From [Mycobacterium] fortunisiensis (lineage in GTDB: Bacteria; Actinomycetota; Actinomycetes; Mycobacteriales; Mycobacteriaceae): a DNA stretch of 64,000 nucleotides. Both the position numbers and the translations under genes were made by a program. The notes under the pieces are model-generated. The model did no database searches. It saw only the letters and a program-made list of their open reading frames with translations, and was not told where the DNA came from. Shown piece after piece: positions 16,973 through 25,815 of this stretch; position 1 is the stretch's first letter; each line of letters opens with the position of its first letter. The stretch lies in assembly GCF_019050325.1 (NCBI RefSeq), contig NZ_VOMB01000027.1, forward strand, positions 124,001-188,000, read 5' to 3'.

Positions 16973-17839
16973 ATGACCGGATCGCAGCTGCCCACCACCC
17001 TGGCCGGACCACCGCTGACCGCCGTCGGCGTCGCGGTCATCCGGGCCCGGGAAAACCGACGTGACGACCGGCTCTACGCGGATCCGTACGCCGAACGGTT
17101 CGTCGCGGCAGTCCAGCGGGCGTATCTCGACCCGTCCGCACCCGAGAACGCGGCCGAAACCTGGAACACCGTGTTGCGGTTGGCCGACGTGATGTACGAG
17201 ACCCGCACCGTGGGCGTCCGCCTCGTCGACGATGGCCTCCTCGAAGCGGCGTCGTCCGGACGCCCACAGATCGTGTTGCTCGGCGCCGGCCTGGACACCC
17301 ACGCCTTCCGGCTGACCTGGCCCGCGCCGGTCCGCTTGTTCGAGATCGATCTGCCGGCACTCTTCGCCTTCAAGGAACCGCTGCTGCGCGATGCCGTCGA
17401 GACGTGCGAGCGCCACGTCGTCGCGGCCGACCTGGGCACTGATGATTGGTCCGAAGGACTGCTGGCCAACGGGTTTGACCCCGCCACCCCCACCCATTGG
17501 GTCGACCACGCCCTGATGACCCTGCCGACGGCGTCGGCGCGCGCCGGGTTCGAAGCGATCACACGACTGTCCGCGCCCGGCAGTCGATACGGATTCCCGG
17601 TCATGGGCAGCCGGAGCTTCAGCACCACCTTGCACACCGTCGACGGCGCCGCGGACCTGTATCGGAACATGTCCAATGTCGACCGCGGACTCGGCGACGA
17701 CGCCCGGCAATGGATCGAAAGCCTGGGATGGTCAACGGCTTTCACCAGTTTCGCTGAACAGGCCGCCCACTGTCCGCGCGACGTCGGATCGGACAGCGAC
17801 AGCGGGACCGTCACCGCCACCCGGTTGGACACGCTGTGA
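16973..17839 (+). CDS. Class I SAM-dependent methyltransferase (mycobacterial TIGR00027-type)
   Basis: 288-aa methyltransferase of the large mycobacterial family of putative SAM-dependent methyltransferases. Hallmarks are TAVGVAVIRARE near the N-terminus, DPYAERFV, the SAM-binding LLGAGLDTHAFRL, and FEIDLPAL. Start ATG 16973 has GGAGGGG at a good distance. Substrates of this family are mostly unknown, although some act on O-linked or polyketide lipids. The divergent TetR gene and the palindromes between them suggest induction by a small molecule. Confidence 0.88.
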   Translation: MTGSQLPTTLAGPPLTAVGVAVIRARENRRDDRLYADPYAERFVAAVQRAYLDPSAPENAAETWNTVLRLADVMYETRTVGVRLVDDGLLEAASSGRPQIVLLGAGLDTHAFRLTWPAPVRLFEIDLPALFAFKEPLLRDAVETCERHVVAADLGTDDWSEGLLANGFDPATPTHWVDHALMTLPTASARAGFEAITRLSAPGSRYGFPVMGSRSFSTTLHTVDGAADLYRNMSNVDRGLGDDARQWIESLGWSTAFTSFAEQAAHCPRDVGSDSDSGTVTATRLDTL

Positions 17840-17945
17840 CGAACGTGCAGGCTTTCATGGCGGTTCTTCGCGTGACAGACCAAAAGGCTGCACGCTCGTC
17901 ACAGTGCGCGGGGAAGCAACCTGTGCTGGCCCCCTGATCGCAAAA

Positions 17946-17980
17946 AAATCCCGCTACCTGCGATAACAGGTGCGGGATTT
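17946..17980 (-). terminator. Intrinsic terminator of tRNA-Ser(CGA)
   Basis: Stem AAATCCCGC with GCGGGATTT, extended by ACCTG with CAGGT across one bulged base, loop of six. On the minus strand it is followed by a T tract (seven As at 17942-17948 on the plus strand). Confidence 0.8.
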
Positions 17981-17982
17981 TA

Positions 17983-18073
17983 TGGCGGTGGCGGAGGGAT
18001 TTGAACCCTCGGACGGGGGTTACCCGTCACACGCTTTCGAGGCGTGCTCCTTAGGCCGCTCGGACACGCCACC
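17983..18073 (-). tRNA. tRNA-Ser (anticodon CGA)
   Basis: Read on the minus strand: acceptor GGTGGCG pairs with CGCCACC, discriminator G and an encoded CCA at 17983-17985. A long variable arm marks a class II tRNA. The anticodon loop reads CTCGAAA, giving anticodon CGA (serine, UCG). A terminator hairpin follows. Confidence 0.95.
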
Positions 18074-18128
18074 GTGTGGCAGCTTACCGGGCGAGCGCCG
18101 AGAGCCATAATCGGCTCCGCAGATCTCC

Positions 18129-18185
18129 CGAGTGTGAACTTGATGCGCAAAATCAGCCGAGAAGTCGCAATCTTGTTCACACTCG
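18129..18185. repeat. 57-bp imperfect palindrome
   Basis: Outer arms CGAGTGTGAAC and GTTCACACTCG are a perfect 11-bp inverted repeat. Shorter imperfect pairing (GATGCG with CGCAATC) lies inside. It falls between the end of tadA and the tRNA-Ser gene and may be the tadA terminator. No second copy was noticed in the window. Confidence 0.65.
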
Positions 18186-18194
18186 GCAGGGCCA

Positions 18195-18650
18195 TCAACG
18201 CTGCGCCGCGAAGAACTCCTCCAGCAGGGCCGCACACTCATCGGCCAGCACCCCACCGACCACCTCGGGACGGTGGTTGAGCCGGCGATCCCGCACCACA
18301 TCCCACAGCGAGCCGACCGCCCCGGTCTTGGGCTCCCACGCCCCGAACACCACCCGGGCCACCCGGGCCAGCACCAGTGCGCCGGCACACATCGTGCACG
18401 GCTCCACGGTCACCGCCAGCGTCGCACCTTCCAGCCGCCAGCCGTCGCCGAGTACCCGCGCGGCCTCACGCATCGCCACGATCTCGGCGTGCCCGGCCGG
18501 ATCCCCGGTGGCCTCCCGGACATTGGCCGCCCGGGCCAGCTCGGTGCCGTCGGCGGCGAACACCACCGCACCGATCGGCACGTCGCGCGGGCCGGCCGTC
18601 CGGGCAGCCGCAAGCGCCGCACGGATCAGGGTTTCGTCGGAAGATCTCAC
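18195..18650 (-). CDS. tadA: tRNA adenosine(34) deaminase
   Basis: 151-aa zinc deaminase converting A34 to inosine in tRNA-Arg(ACG), whose gene is also in this window (31655-31727). The catalytic motifs HAE (GHAEIVAMREA) and PCTMC (VEPCTMCAGAL) are intact. The ATG overlaps the stop of the upstream TadA-associated gene by four bases, so the two are coupled. Corresponds to Rv3752c. Confidence 0.95.
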   Translation of the reverse strand: MRSSDETLIRAALAAARTAGPRDVPIGAVVFAADGTELARAANVREATGDPAGHAEIVAMREAARVLGDGWRLEGATLAVTVEPCTMCAGALVLARVARVVFGAWEPKTGAVGSLWDVVRDRRLNHRPEVVGGVLADECAALLEEFFAAQR

Positions 18651-19153
18651 CGACCGAGCCGGTCGAGCACCACCGACAACTCGTCGGCGAAGCCCATCTC
18701 GCGGGCGATCCGGCCGATCTGCTCGTCGGCGTACAGGTCGGTCTCCGACAGGATCACGCCCAGCACGTCCTCATGCAGCCCGATGTCCGACAGCACCGCG
18801 AGGTCGCCCTCTTCGAACGGATCGGCGTCCTCGAGGTCCTCTTCCTCCAGATCGGCGTCCAGGTTCTCCAGCGCCTCGGCGGCGATGTCGTAATCCAGTG
18901 CCGCCGTGGCATCCGACAGCAGCAACCGGGTACCCGCAGGTGCCGGCCGCACGATCACGAAAAACTCGTCGTCCACATCGAGCAGCCCGAACACCGCCCC
19001 GGCGCTGCGCAGCTCACGAAGCTCCGTCTCGGCCGCGGTCAGACTCTTCAACGACGAAGAGCGCATGGGCGCACACCGCCACTTGCCGTCCTCCCGGACA
19101 ACGGCCACCCCGAAGCCATCGGGAAGGTCTGCCGGCGCACGTTGTGCTCCCAT
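18647..19153 (-). CDS. tRNA adenosine deaminase-associated protein
   Basis: 168-aa acidic protein; residues about 95-125 are nearly all Glu/Asp (EEEDLEDADPFEEGD). It has the conserved opening FGVAVVREDGKWRC and the end block EQIGRIAREMGFADEL. It is named after its constant position just before tadA in actinobacteria; its biochemical role is not established. It is translationally coupled to tadA and divergent from tyrA. Corresponds to Rv3753c. Confidence 0.88.
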   Translation of the reverse strand: MGAQRAPADLPDGFGVAVVREDGKWRCAPMRSSSLKSLTAAETELRELRSAGAVFGLLDVDDEFFVIVRPAPAGTRLLLSDATAALDYDIAAEALENLDADLEEEDLEDADPFEEGDLAVLSDIGLHEDVLGVILSETDLYADEQIGRIAREMGFADELSVVLDRLGR

Positions 19154-19237
19154 GCCCGCCTACGGTAGTCGCCGACCAGCGATTTTGACCAGGGATCACC
19201 CGCTGACCCGGTGCCGCCGATATGCCAGTCTTGAAGC

Positions 19238-20218
19238 GTGACGACGACACCGGTGTGCGTACTCGGCCTGGGCCTGATCGGCGGTTCGCTGATGCGTGCC
19301 GCGGCAGCCGCCGGCCGTGAGGTCTTCGGCTACAACCGGTCGGTGGAAGCGGTCGCCGCGGCGAAGGTCGACGGTTTCGACGCCACCGAGAATCTCGACG
19401 AGGCGTTGCGCCGGGCGGCCGAGCGGGACGCGCTGATCGTGCTCGCGGTGCCGGTGCCGGCCCTGCGCCACCTGCTCGAGCACATCCGTGACGCCGCGCC
19501 CGCCTGCCCGCTGACCGACGTCACCAGCGTCAAGGGCGCGGTTCTCGACGAAGTGCGCGAGGTCGGCCTGTTGCCGAACTTCGTCGGCGGCCACCCGATG
19601 GCCGGCACGGCGCATTCGGGCTGGTCGGCCGGCTATGCGGAGCTGTTCACCGGAGCGCCGTGGGTGGTCAGCGTGGACGACCACGTCGACGCCCGGGTCT
19701 GGACCCTGGTCGCCCAGTTGGCGCTGGACTGTCACGCCGTCGTCGTCCCAGCCCGCTCCGACGAGCACGACGCGGCCGCGGCCACCATCTCCCACCTGCC
19801 GCACCTGTTCGCCGAAACCCTCGCCGTGATCGCCGGTGAGGTGCCGCTGGCCTTCGCGCTGGCCGCCGGTTCATTCCGGGACGGCACCCGGGTGGCCGCC
19901 ACCGCACCCGACCTGGTGCGGGCCATGTGTGAGGCCAATGCCGACCAGTTGCTGCCCACGCTCGAGCAGGCCATCGACCGGCTGACCCGGGCCAGGGACA
20001 CCCTCGCCGCGACCGGATCAGTGGCCGATCTGGTGGAGACCGGCCACGCCGCACGGATGCGTTACGACAGCTTCAGCCGCCCCGAGATCATCACCACGGT
20101 GGTGGGCGACGGCAACTGGCGAGCCGAGTTGGCCGCGGCCGGCCGCGCCGGCGGAGTGATCAGATCCGCTCAGCCAGTCCTGGGTAATCAAGGACGAAGC
20201 CGTCAGAGTCCACCGTGA
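19238..20218 (+). CDS. tyrA: Prephenate dehydrogenase
   Basis: 326-aa NAD-dependent enzyme of tyrosine synthesis, oxidising and decarboxylating prephenate to 4-hydroxyphenylpyruvate. The N-terminal fold has GLGLIGGSL; TDVTSVKG and the substrate motif GGHPMAGTAHSGW follow. There is no chorismate mutase fusion and little room for an ACT domain. Start GTG 19238. Its last 59 bases overlap the end of the convergent gene at 20160. Corresponds to Rv3754. Confidence 0.93.
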   Translation: MTTTPVCVLGLGLIGGSLMRAAAAAGREVFGYNRSVEAVAAAKVDGFDATENLDEALRRAAERDALIVLAVPVPALRHLLEHIRDAAPACPLTDVTSVKGAVLDEVREVGLLPNFVGGHPMAGTAHSGWSAGYAELFTGAPWVVSVDDHVDARVWTLVAQLALDCHAVVVPARSDEHDAAAATISHLPHLFAETLAVIAGEVPLAFALAAGSFRDGTRVAATAPDLVRAMCEANADQLLPTLEQAIDRLTRARDTLAATGSVADLVETGHAARMRYDSFSRPEIITTVVGDGNWRAELAAAGRAGGVIRSAQPVLGNQGRSRQSPP

Positions 20219-20750
20219 TGGTGGTGTCGGCGATCGGCGACCGCAGCTTCAGCGTCCCGGCCGCCACCCCCACGCTGCTGTAGCCGATGTTGGCGGCGTC
20301 CACCGAGAAGTCCGGTAACCGCACATAGACCACCGGCACGGTGACCGTCTCGGCCCGCTCGTGCAGCCCGATCCGCCGGATCGGCAACGCGTTGAACAGC
20401 GGGCTGAACAGCGCGTCGACATCGAGCGCACCGCCGAAGTCCGAACGCGTGGTCTGGGTGTGGTCCTGCACGAGCCACATGTTCTCCTCGTCGCGCGCGA
20501 TGGAGAGCTGGCGGTCCCGCTCGGCCAGGGTGACCGACAGCGACAACCGCTTGGTGGCCCCGGTCTCGTCGGTGACCAAGTCGTAGGACGCCGAGAACGC
20601 CGGGTGGGAAGCAGTGGCACCGGCCACGATCCGGCCGTAGGCCTTGATCCGCTTGCCCGACAATTGAACCCGCACCGATTCCATCCGGGGTTCGTCGTGT
20701 GCCCGCCACGTCAACACCGCCGGCCAGGCACGGTCCTTCTGGTCACTCAC
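20160..20750 (-). CDS. Putative glycolipid-binding family protein
   Basis: 196-aa soluble beta-rich protein with no signal peptide. The N-terminal WPAVLTWRAHDEPRMESVRV and the central LSIARDEENMW, DVDALFSPLFNALPIRRI, VVYVRLPDFSV blocks match the glycolipid-binding (DUF1089) family that includes Rv3755c. Its GTG overlaps the stop of proZ, making it the last gene of the osmoprotectant operon. Whether it serves transport is not known. Its 3' end overlaps that of tyrA. Confidence 0.8.
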   Translation of the reverse strand: MSDQKDRAWPAVLTWRAHDEPRMESVRVQLSGKRIKAYGRIVAGATASHPAFSASYDLVTDETGATKRLSLSVTLAERDRQLSIARDEENMWLVQDHTQTTRSDFGGALDVDALFSPLFNALPIRRIGLHERAETVTVPVVYVRLPDFSVDAANIGYSSVGVAAGTLKLRSPIADTTITVDSDGFVLDYPGLAERI

Positions 20751-21541
20751 CCGTCTACCGTATGCGACGACGCCCGCCGTTCGTAGCCGAGTCCGGAACT
20801 CCCGCCGCCGCCCGTCACCGACCGCGACCCGAGTGCCACTTCATCACCGAGCAACGGCTGCGGCACCCGACGCGAACGCCCCAACCGGCCACTACCGGGC
20901 ACGGAGAGCCAGACCGCGAACGCCAGCGCGGCATCCAGAAGCAGTGCCAGCGCCGTCACCATGAGCGCACCCACGAGCGCGATGTGGAACTGGCGGACCT
21001 TGATCCCGTCGATCAGATAGCGGCCCAACCCACCCAGGCTGGCGTAGGCGGCGACCGTCGCGGTCGCCACGATCTGCAGCGTCGCAGTGCGCAGCCCACC
21101 CAGGATCAACGGCAGCGCATTGGGCACCTCCACCCCCAGCAGCACCTGCCGCTCGGTCATGCCCATCGACCGCGCGGCATCCACCACGGCCGGATCCACG
21201 TTGGCGATGCCGGCGTAGGTGCCGGCCAGCAGCGGCGGGATACCCAGCAGCATCAGCGCCACCGTCGGCGGCACCAACCCCAGACCCCACAGCAGCACCC
21301 CGAGCAGCAACACCCCCAGCGTGGGCAGGGCCCGCAAGGCGTTGACCCCGGTGACGACGAGGAAGGTGCCGCGCCCGGTATGTCCGATGAGCAGGCCTAC
21401 CGGGATCGCGATCAGCGCCGACACCAGCACCGCGACCACGGTGTACAGCAGGTGTTCGCCGATGCGGGCGCCCAGACCGGCGGGCCCGGCCCAGTTGGCG
21501 GCGGTGAGGATGAACTCCAGGGCTTGGCTCAGGAAGTTCAT
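20747..21541 (-). CDS. proZ: Osmoprotectant ABC transporter permease ProZ
   Basis: 264-aa inner-membrane permease with several membrane helices and the EAA-loop motif (DAARSMGMTERQVLLGVEVPNALPLILGG; positions about 21085-21170). It pairs with ProW to import glycine betaine, choline or a similar solute. ATG 21541 overlaps the proW stop (ATGA), which is why it is preferred over the in-frame codon at 21562. Corresponds to Rv3756c. Confidence 0.92.
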   Translation of the reverse strand: MNFLSQALEFILTAANWAGPAGLGARIGEHLLYTVVAVLVSALIAIPVGLLIGHTGRGTFLVVTGVNALRALPTLGVLLLGVLLWGLGLVPPTVALMLLGIPPLLAGTYAGIANVDPAVVDAARSMGMTERQVLLGVEVPNALPLILGGLRTATLQIVATATVAAYASLGGLGRYLIDGIKVRQFHIALVGALMVTALALLLDAALAFAVWLSVPGSGRLGRSRRVPQPLLGDEVALGSRSVTGGGGSSGLGYERRASSHTVDG

Positions 21542-22179
21542 GCCGGTGCCTTGCGCGTCCACGGCGTGATGGCCCGGCCCACCGTCATGATCACGGTGTC
21601 GATGATGATCGCCAGCACGAAGATCGCGATGATCCCGGCGATGATCTGATCGCTCTTGTTGGCCTGGTAGCCCTCGGTGAACCAGGTGCCCAAGCCGCCG
21701 ATGCCGATCACCGAACCCACCGACACCATCGAGATGTTGGTGACCGCCACCACCCGTAGCCCGGCCACCAGCACCGGGATGGCCAGCGGGAGTTCCACCT
21801 TGAGCATCCGCACCAGCGGCCGGTAACCGATCGCCGTCGCGGCGTCACGCACAGGTTCGGGCACCGCATCGAGCGCTTCGGGCACCGCCCGCACCAACAG
21901 TGCCGCGGTGTAGAGCGTCAGCGCCACAATGACATTGGCCTCGTCCAAGATGCGGGTCGGGATGATCAGCGGCAACACCACGAACAGTGCCAGCGACGGG
22001 ATGGTGAAGATGATGCTCGCGGTGAGCGTGGTCAGCCGCCGCAGTGCGGTGGTGCGCTGCACCGCGGCACCCAGCGGCACCGCGATGAGCAACCCCAACA
22101 CGATCGGCACCAACGACAACCGCAGGTGCACGACCGTCAGCACCCAGAGGTCGTCGAGGTGGTTCAGCAGATACCGCAT
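21538..22179 (-). CDS. proW: Osmoprotectant ABC transporter permease ProW
   Basis: 213-aa permease with five or six membrane helices. It begins MRYLLNHLDDLWVLTVVHLR and has an EAA loop (DAATAIGYRPLVRMLKVELP). Start ATG shares one base with the proV stop. It forms the channel with ProZ. Corresponds to Rv3757c. Confidence 0.92.
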   Translation of the reverse strand: MRYLLNHLDDLWVLTVVHLRLSLVPIVLGLLIAVPLGAAVQRTTALRRLTTLTASIIFTIPSLALFVVLPLIIPTRILDEANVIVALTLYTAALLVRAVPEALDAVPEPVRDAATAIGYRPLVRMLKVELPLAIPVLVAGLRVVAVTNISMVSVGSVIGIGGLGTWFTEGYQANKSDQIIAGIIAIFVLAIIIDTVIMTVGRAITPWTRKAPA

Positions 22180-23291
22180 CAGCGTCCCAGCGCGGGAATG
22201 TGCCGCTGGGTTTCCAGGGCGGCCAACACATCTTCGGCCCGCACCCCGCCGATGACCCGGCCGGCATCATCGACCGCAACGCCCAGCCCCGACGGTGAGG
22301 ACAGCGCCGCGTCCAGCGCCTGCCGCAGCGTGCCATCCGGGCGGAACAACGAACCACCGGCAATCGTACTGTCGTACAACGTCTTTCCTGACCGATGCAC
22401 CTCGACGCCCTCGGCGTTGACCCAGCCGTACGGGGCGCCTTCGGGGGTGGTGATCAACACCCAGTCCCCGGAACCCAGCTGCAACGCGTCGAGTTCGGTC
22501 TCGGCGACGTGGCGGAGCTCGTGCAGGCCCAGCCCGGTCGCGTGGAAGAACTGCAACCCCCGGTAGCCGCGGTCGGCCCCGACGATGCCGGCCACCAGGT
22601 CGTTGGCCGGATTGGACAACAGCCGGGCCGGCTGGTCGTACTGCTGCAGCACTCCCCCACGGCCGAACACCGCGACCAGGTCGGCGAGCTTGACCGCCTC
22701 GTCGACATCATGGGTGACGAACACGATGGTCTTGCGCAATTCGCTTTGCAGTCGCAGGATCTCGGCCTGAAGTTCCTCGCGGACCACCGGGTCGACCGCG
22801 CTGAACGGCTCGTCCATCAGCAGGATCGGCGGGTCGGCTGCCAACGCCCGGGCCACCCCGACGCGCTGCTGCTGCCCGCCCGACAGCTGCGCCGGGTAAC
22901 GGTCGGCCAGCTTCGGGTCCAGCCCCACCCGTTCCATCACCCCGATCGCCGCCTTGCGGGCGCTGCGCCGGGATTCACCGCGCAGCACCGGCACCGTCGC
23001 GACGTTGTCCACCACCCGCAGGTGCGGCATCAGCCCGGCGCTCTGGATGACGTACCCGATGCCGAGGCGCAGCTTGACCGGGTCGACGGTGCTGACGTCC
23101 TCGCCGTCGACGGTCACGGTGCCCGACGTCGGATCGATCATCCGGTTGACCATCCGCATCGAGGTGGTCTTGCCGCAGCCCGACGGGCCGACGAACACCG
23201 TCAGCGTGCCGGCCGGCACGTCGAGGTTGAGGTTGTCCACGGCAACGGTGCCGTCCGGATACTGCTTGGTGACGTTCTCGAATGTGATCAC
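22179..23291 (-). CDS. proV: Osmoprotectant ABC transporter ATP-binding protein ProV
   Basis: 370-aa ATPase. The Walker A motif (GPSGCGKTT), signature LSGGQQQR, Walker B (LLMDEPFSAVDP) and switch His (VTHDVDEA) are present. About 130 C-terminal residues form CBS-like regulatory repeats that in this family can sense ionic strength. GTG 23291 is preferred because it places the gene 10 bases after the proX stop; an upstream in-frame codon (23330) would overlap proX. Corresponds to Rv3758c. Confidence 0.92.
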   Translation of the reverse strand: MITFENVTKQYPDGTVAVDNLNLDVPAGTLTVFVGPSGCGKTTSMRMVNRMIDPTSGTVTVDGEDVSTVDPVKLRLGIGYVIQSAGLMPHLRVVDNVATVPVLRGESRRSARKAAIGVMERVGLDPKLADRYPAQLSGGQQQRVGVARALAADPPILLMDEPFSAVDPVVREELQAEILRLQSELRKTIVFVTHDVDEAVKLADLVAVFGRGGVLQQYDQPARLLSNPANDLVAGIVGADRGYRGLQFFHATGLGLHELRHVAETELDALQLGSGDWVLITTPEGAPYGWVNAEGVEVHRSGKTLYDSTIAGGSLFRPDGTLRQALDAALSSPSGLGVAVDDAGRVIGGVRAEDVLAALETQRHIPALGR

Positions 23292-23301
23292 GGCTGCGCC
23301 A

Positions 23302-24255
23302 TCATTTCTGCACGGGCTTGTCGAAACCATGGTCGGCGACCCACTTTTCGGCCGCCTCGTCCGGATCGACGCCGGCGTTGCCCTCCACCGCGGTGTTGAG
23401 TGCGATCAGGTCTGCGGTGGTGAGGGCGGCCGACACCGCATCGAGCACCGTCTTGAGTTCGGCGGACATCTTCTGGGATGCCACCAGCGGAACGACGTTG
23501 GCCGCCAGGAAGGCGTTCTCAGGGTCTTCCAGAGCCACCAGGTGGTGCTGCCCGATGGCCGGCGAAGTGCTGAAGATGTTCGCGGCGGTGACGGCTCCGC
23601 TGGTCAGTGCCGACACGGTGGCCGGACCGCCACCGTCGCTGATCGCCACAAAGTTGGCCGGCGCGATGTCCAGGCCGTACCGGGACTTCAGCCCGACAAG
23701 ACCCGTCTGCCGAGTCTGAAACTCCGATGGCGCACCGACTTTCACCTCAGCCGAATGCGCGGCCAGATCAGCGATGGTCGTCAGGTTCCAGCGCTGCGCG
23801 GTTTCGGCGGTGACGGCCAGGGTGTCCTTGTCCTCGGCCAGCGATGGGGACAGGATCGACAAGTCACCCGGCAGCGCCTTGAACAGGGCGATCAGCACCT
23901 CGTCCGAGGTGGTGGCAGTAGCGTCCGCATCGAAGTACTGCAACAGATTTCCGGTGTATTCGGGGATCAGGTCGATCGAGTGGTCCTGCACGGCAGGCAC
24001 ATACGTCTCCCGGCTGCCGATCCCGAACTGTCTTTTGACCTGAAAGTCATTGGCCTCCAGTGCCTGCGCGTAGATCTCGGCGATGATTTTGGACTCCGGG
24101 AAGTCGGCGGATCCGACGGTGATCGTCTTGAGGTCGCCGGAAATCTCGCCGCCGCCGAGCGGATTGGAACTGCCGCACCCAGAAACCAGAACCAGTAGCG
24201 ACACCAGCAGCACCGGTACGGCCTGGAGTGTCCGCGCGGGTCGTCGCAACCGCAT
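23302..24255 (-). CDS. proX: Osmoprotectant ABC transporter substrate-binding lipoprotein ProX
   Basis: 317-aa lipoprotein (lipobox LVSGC) of the OpuAC type that binds glycine betaine, choline or carnitine outside the membrane. The pattern TITVGSADFPESKIIAEIYAQ, and the conserved DLIPEYTGNLLQYF, fit the family. ATG 24255 has AAAGGA seven bases upstream; the GTG two codons earlier would be too close. First gene of proX-proV-proW-proZ. Corresponds to Rv3759c. Confidence 0.93.
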   Translation of the reverse strand: MRLRRPARTLQAVPVLLVSLLVLVSGCGSSNPLGGGEISGDLKTITVGSADFPESKIIAEIYAQALEANDFQVKRQFGIGSRETYVPAVQDHSIDLIPEYTGNLLQYFDADATATTSDEVLIALFKALPGDLSILSPSLAEDKDTLAVTAETAQRWNLTTIADLAAHSAEVKVGAPSEFQTRQTGLVGLKSRYGLDIAPANFVAISDGGGPATVSALTSGAVTAANIFSTSPAIGQHHLVALEDPENAFLAANVVPLVASQKMSAELKTVLDAVSAALTTADLIALNTAVEGNAGVDPDEAAEKWVADHGFDKPVQK

Positions 24256-24372
24256 TCGCACGTCCTTTCGGCGTGTTCAGCCTGCCTGAGACCCTAGTGC
24301 CGCACCCGACATGCCGCCGCGCTTTAGCTCAGGGTGGTTTGCTTTGGCGCCGCGGCGCGCGAAGATGGCAGC

Positions 24373-24780
24373 ATGACCAGCGATCCGCCTGCATCGCCCG
24401 ATTTGCCTGAGCCCACCGCGGCCACACCGGCTCCACCCCCGGCCGGGCCGTTGCCCGACCCGGGCAAGCCGCCCGAGCCCGGCAAGTCACCCGCCAAGAC
24501 GGGCAAGGCCAGCGAGCCCAAACTCACCCGCGCCGGTGCGCTGTGGTCAGCACTGATCCTGGGTTTCCTGGTGCTGATCGTGCTGCTGATCTTCATCGCG
24601 CAGAACACCGAACCGGTGCCGATGACGTTCCTGGGCTGGCACTGGTCACTGCCGACGGGCGTGGCGATCCTGGGCGCCGCGGTGGCCGGCGGCCTGTTGA
24701 CCGTCGCCGCCGGATCGGCCCGGATCTTCCAGTTGCGCCGCGCGGCCAAGAAGAACTTCAAGGCCGCCCAGCACGGCTGA
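24373..24780 (+). CDS. LapA-domain membrane protein (DUF1049-like)
   Basis: 135-aa protein. The first 55 residues are Pro/Ala-rich and probably disordered in the cytoplasm. Two membrane helices follow (WSALILGFLVLIVLLIFIA and GVAILGAAVAGGLLTVAAG) around the characteristic QNTEPVPMTFLGWHW, which is the LapA signature. A basic tail (RRAAKKNFKAA) ends it. Corresponds to Rv3760. The role in mycobacteria is unknown. The ATG at 24373 was chosen for the start of conserved sequence. Confidence 0.85.
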   Translation: MTSDPPASPDLPEPTAATPAPPPAGPLPDPGKPPEPGKSPAKTGKASEPKLTRAGALWSALILGFLVLIVLLIFIAQNTEPVPMTFLGWHWSLPTGVAILGAAVAGGLLTVAAGSARIFQLRRAAKKNFKAAQHG

Positions 24781-24783
24781 GCG

Positions 24784-25803
24784 TCAGCCCAGGGCGCGCA
24801 GACCCGCGGCGATCAGCGGGGCCACCGCCTCGCCGACCTGTTCGGGACCGTCGGCTCCCTCGCGCCTGCGATAGTCGATTCCGGCGGCGATGATGGCCAG
24901 TTTGAAGTTGGCCAGCGCCATGTAGAACTCCCAGTGCGCCAACTCGCGGCCGGACACCTTCGCATAGCGGTTGGCCAGCTCGTCGGCCGTGGGCAGCAGC
25001 TCCGAGGTCCACGCCGCGTCGGAATGCACGTAGCCGAACATCGGATCGCGGTAGACGCACATCAGGGCCGCGTCCGACAGCGGGTCACCGAGCGTGGACA
25101 TCTCCCAGTCCAGCACCGCGCGGACCACCGTGGCATCCGCGGCGTCGAGGATCGTGTTGTCGATGCGGTAGTCGCCGTGCACGATCGACGTTCCGCTCTG
25201 CGGCGGCACCGCCTCGGCCAGCGCCTGATGCAAGCGGCGGACATCGTCGTCGCGGGCGTCGTCGGGCAGCCGGACATGCTCCCACTGCGAACCCCAGCGC
25301 CGGACCTGCCGTTCCAGGTAACCGTCGGGTTTGCCGAAGTCACCGAGGCCGACCGCGGCCGGGTCGACGGCATGCAGATCGGCCAGCGCCTGGATCAGGG
25401 CGTCGACGCAACCGTCGATCACCTGTCGGTCACCGAGTGCTTCGAGCTCTGCGGCGGTGCGCACCACCCGGCCCTCGACGTGCTCGACCATCTGGAACGG
25501 GGCGCCCAGCACCGAATCGTCGTTGCGCATCGTCACCGCGCGGGCCACCGGGACCGGGGTGTCGGCCAGTGCCGCGACCACCTTGTACTCCCGAGCCATG
25601 TCGTGCGCCGACGGCGTCAGCCCATGCAGCGGCGGACGCCGCAGCACCCATTTGGATGCGTCGTCGAACACCAGGAAGGTGAGGTTGGAACGGCCACCGG
25701 CGATCAGTTCGGCGCGGAGCTCACCACTGCGGGCGATGCCCTCGGAATGCAGATGCCGGTCCAGGGCGACGAGGTCGAGCCCTTCCAGATTGGTCACGGT
25801 CAT
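24784..25803 (-). CDS. Phosphotransferase (APH/ACAD10-like kinase family)
   Basis: 339-aa protein kinase-like phosphotransferase. The Brenner motif VHGDYRIDN and the metal-binding DWEMSTLGDPLSD are intact, as is a nucleotide-binding GGRSNLTF. This is the family to which the misnamed FadE36 (Rv3761c) belongs; there is no acyl-CoA dehydrogenase domain. Related proteins phosphorylate 4-hydroxyacyl-CoA, but the substrate here is unproven. The stop is 13 bases from the start region of the histidine phosphatase gene, on the same strand, so they may be co-transcribed. Confidence 0.88.
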   Translation of the reverse strand: MTVTNLEGLDLVALDRHLHSEGIARSGELRAELIAGGRSNLTFLVFDDASKWVLRRPPLHGLTPSAHDMAREYKVVAALADTPVPVARAVTMRNDDSVLGAPFQMVEHVEGRVVRTAAELEALGDRQVIDGCVDALIQALADLHAVDPAAVGLGDFGKPDGYLERQVRRWGSQWEHVRLPDDARDDDVRRLHQALAEAVPPQSGTSIVHGDYRIDNTILDAADATVVRAVLDWEMSTLGDPLSDAALMCVYRDPMFGYVHSDAAWTSELLPTADELANRYAKVSGRELAHWEFYMALANFKLAIIAAGIDYRRREGADGPEQVGEAVAPLIAAGLRALG

Positions 25804-25815
25804 TGTTTACCAGGC

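Noticed and set aside
22395..23399. 334-residue plus-strand reading frame
   Set aside because: Antisense to proV; shadow composition only.
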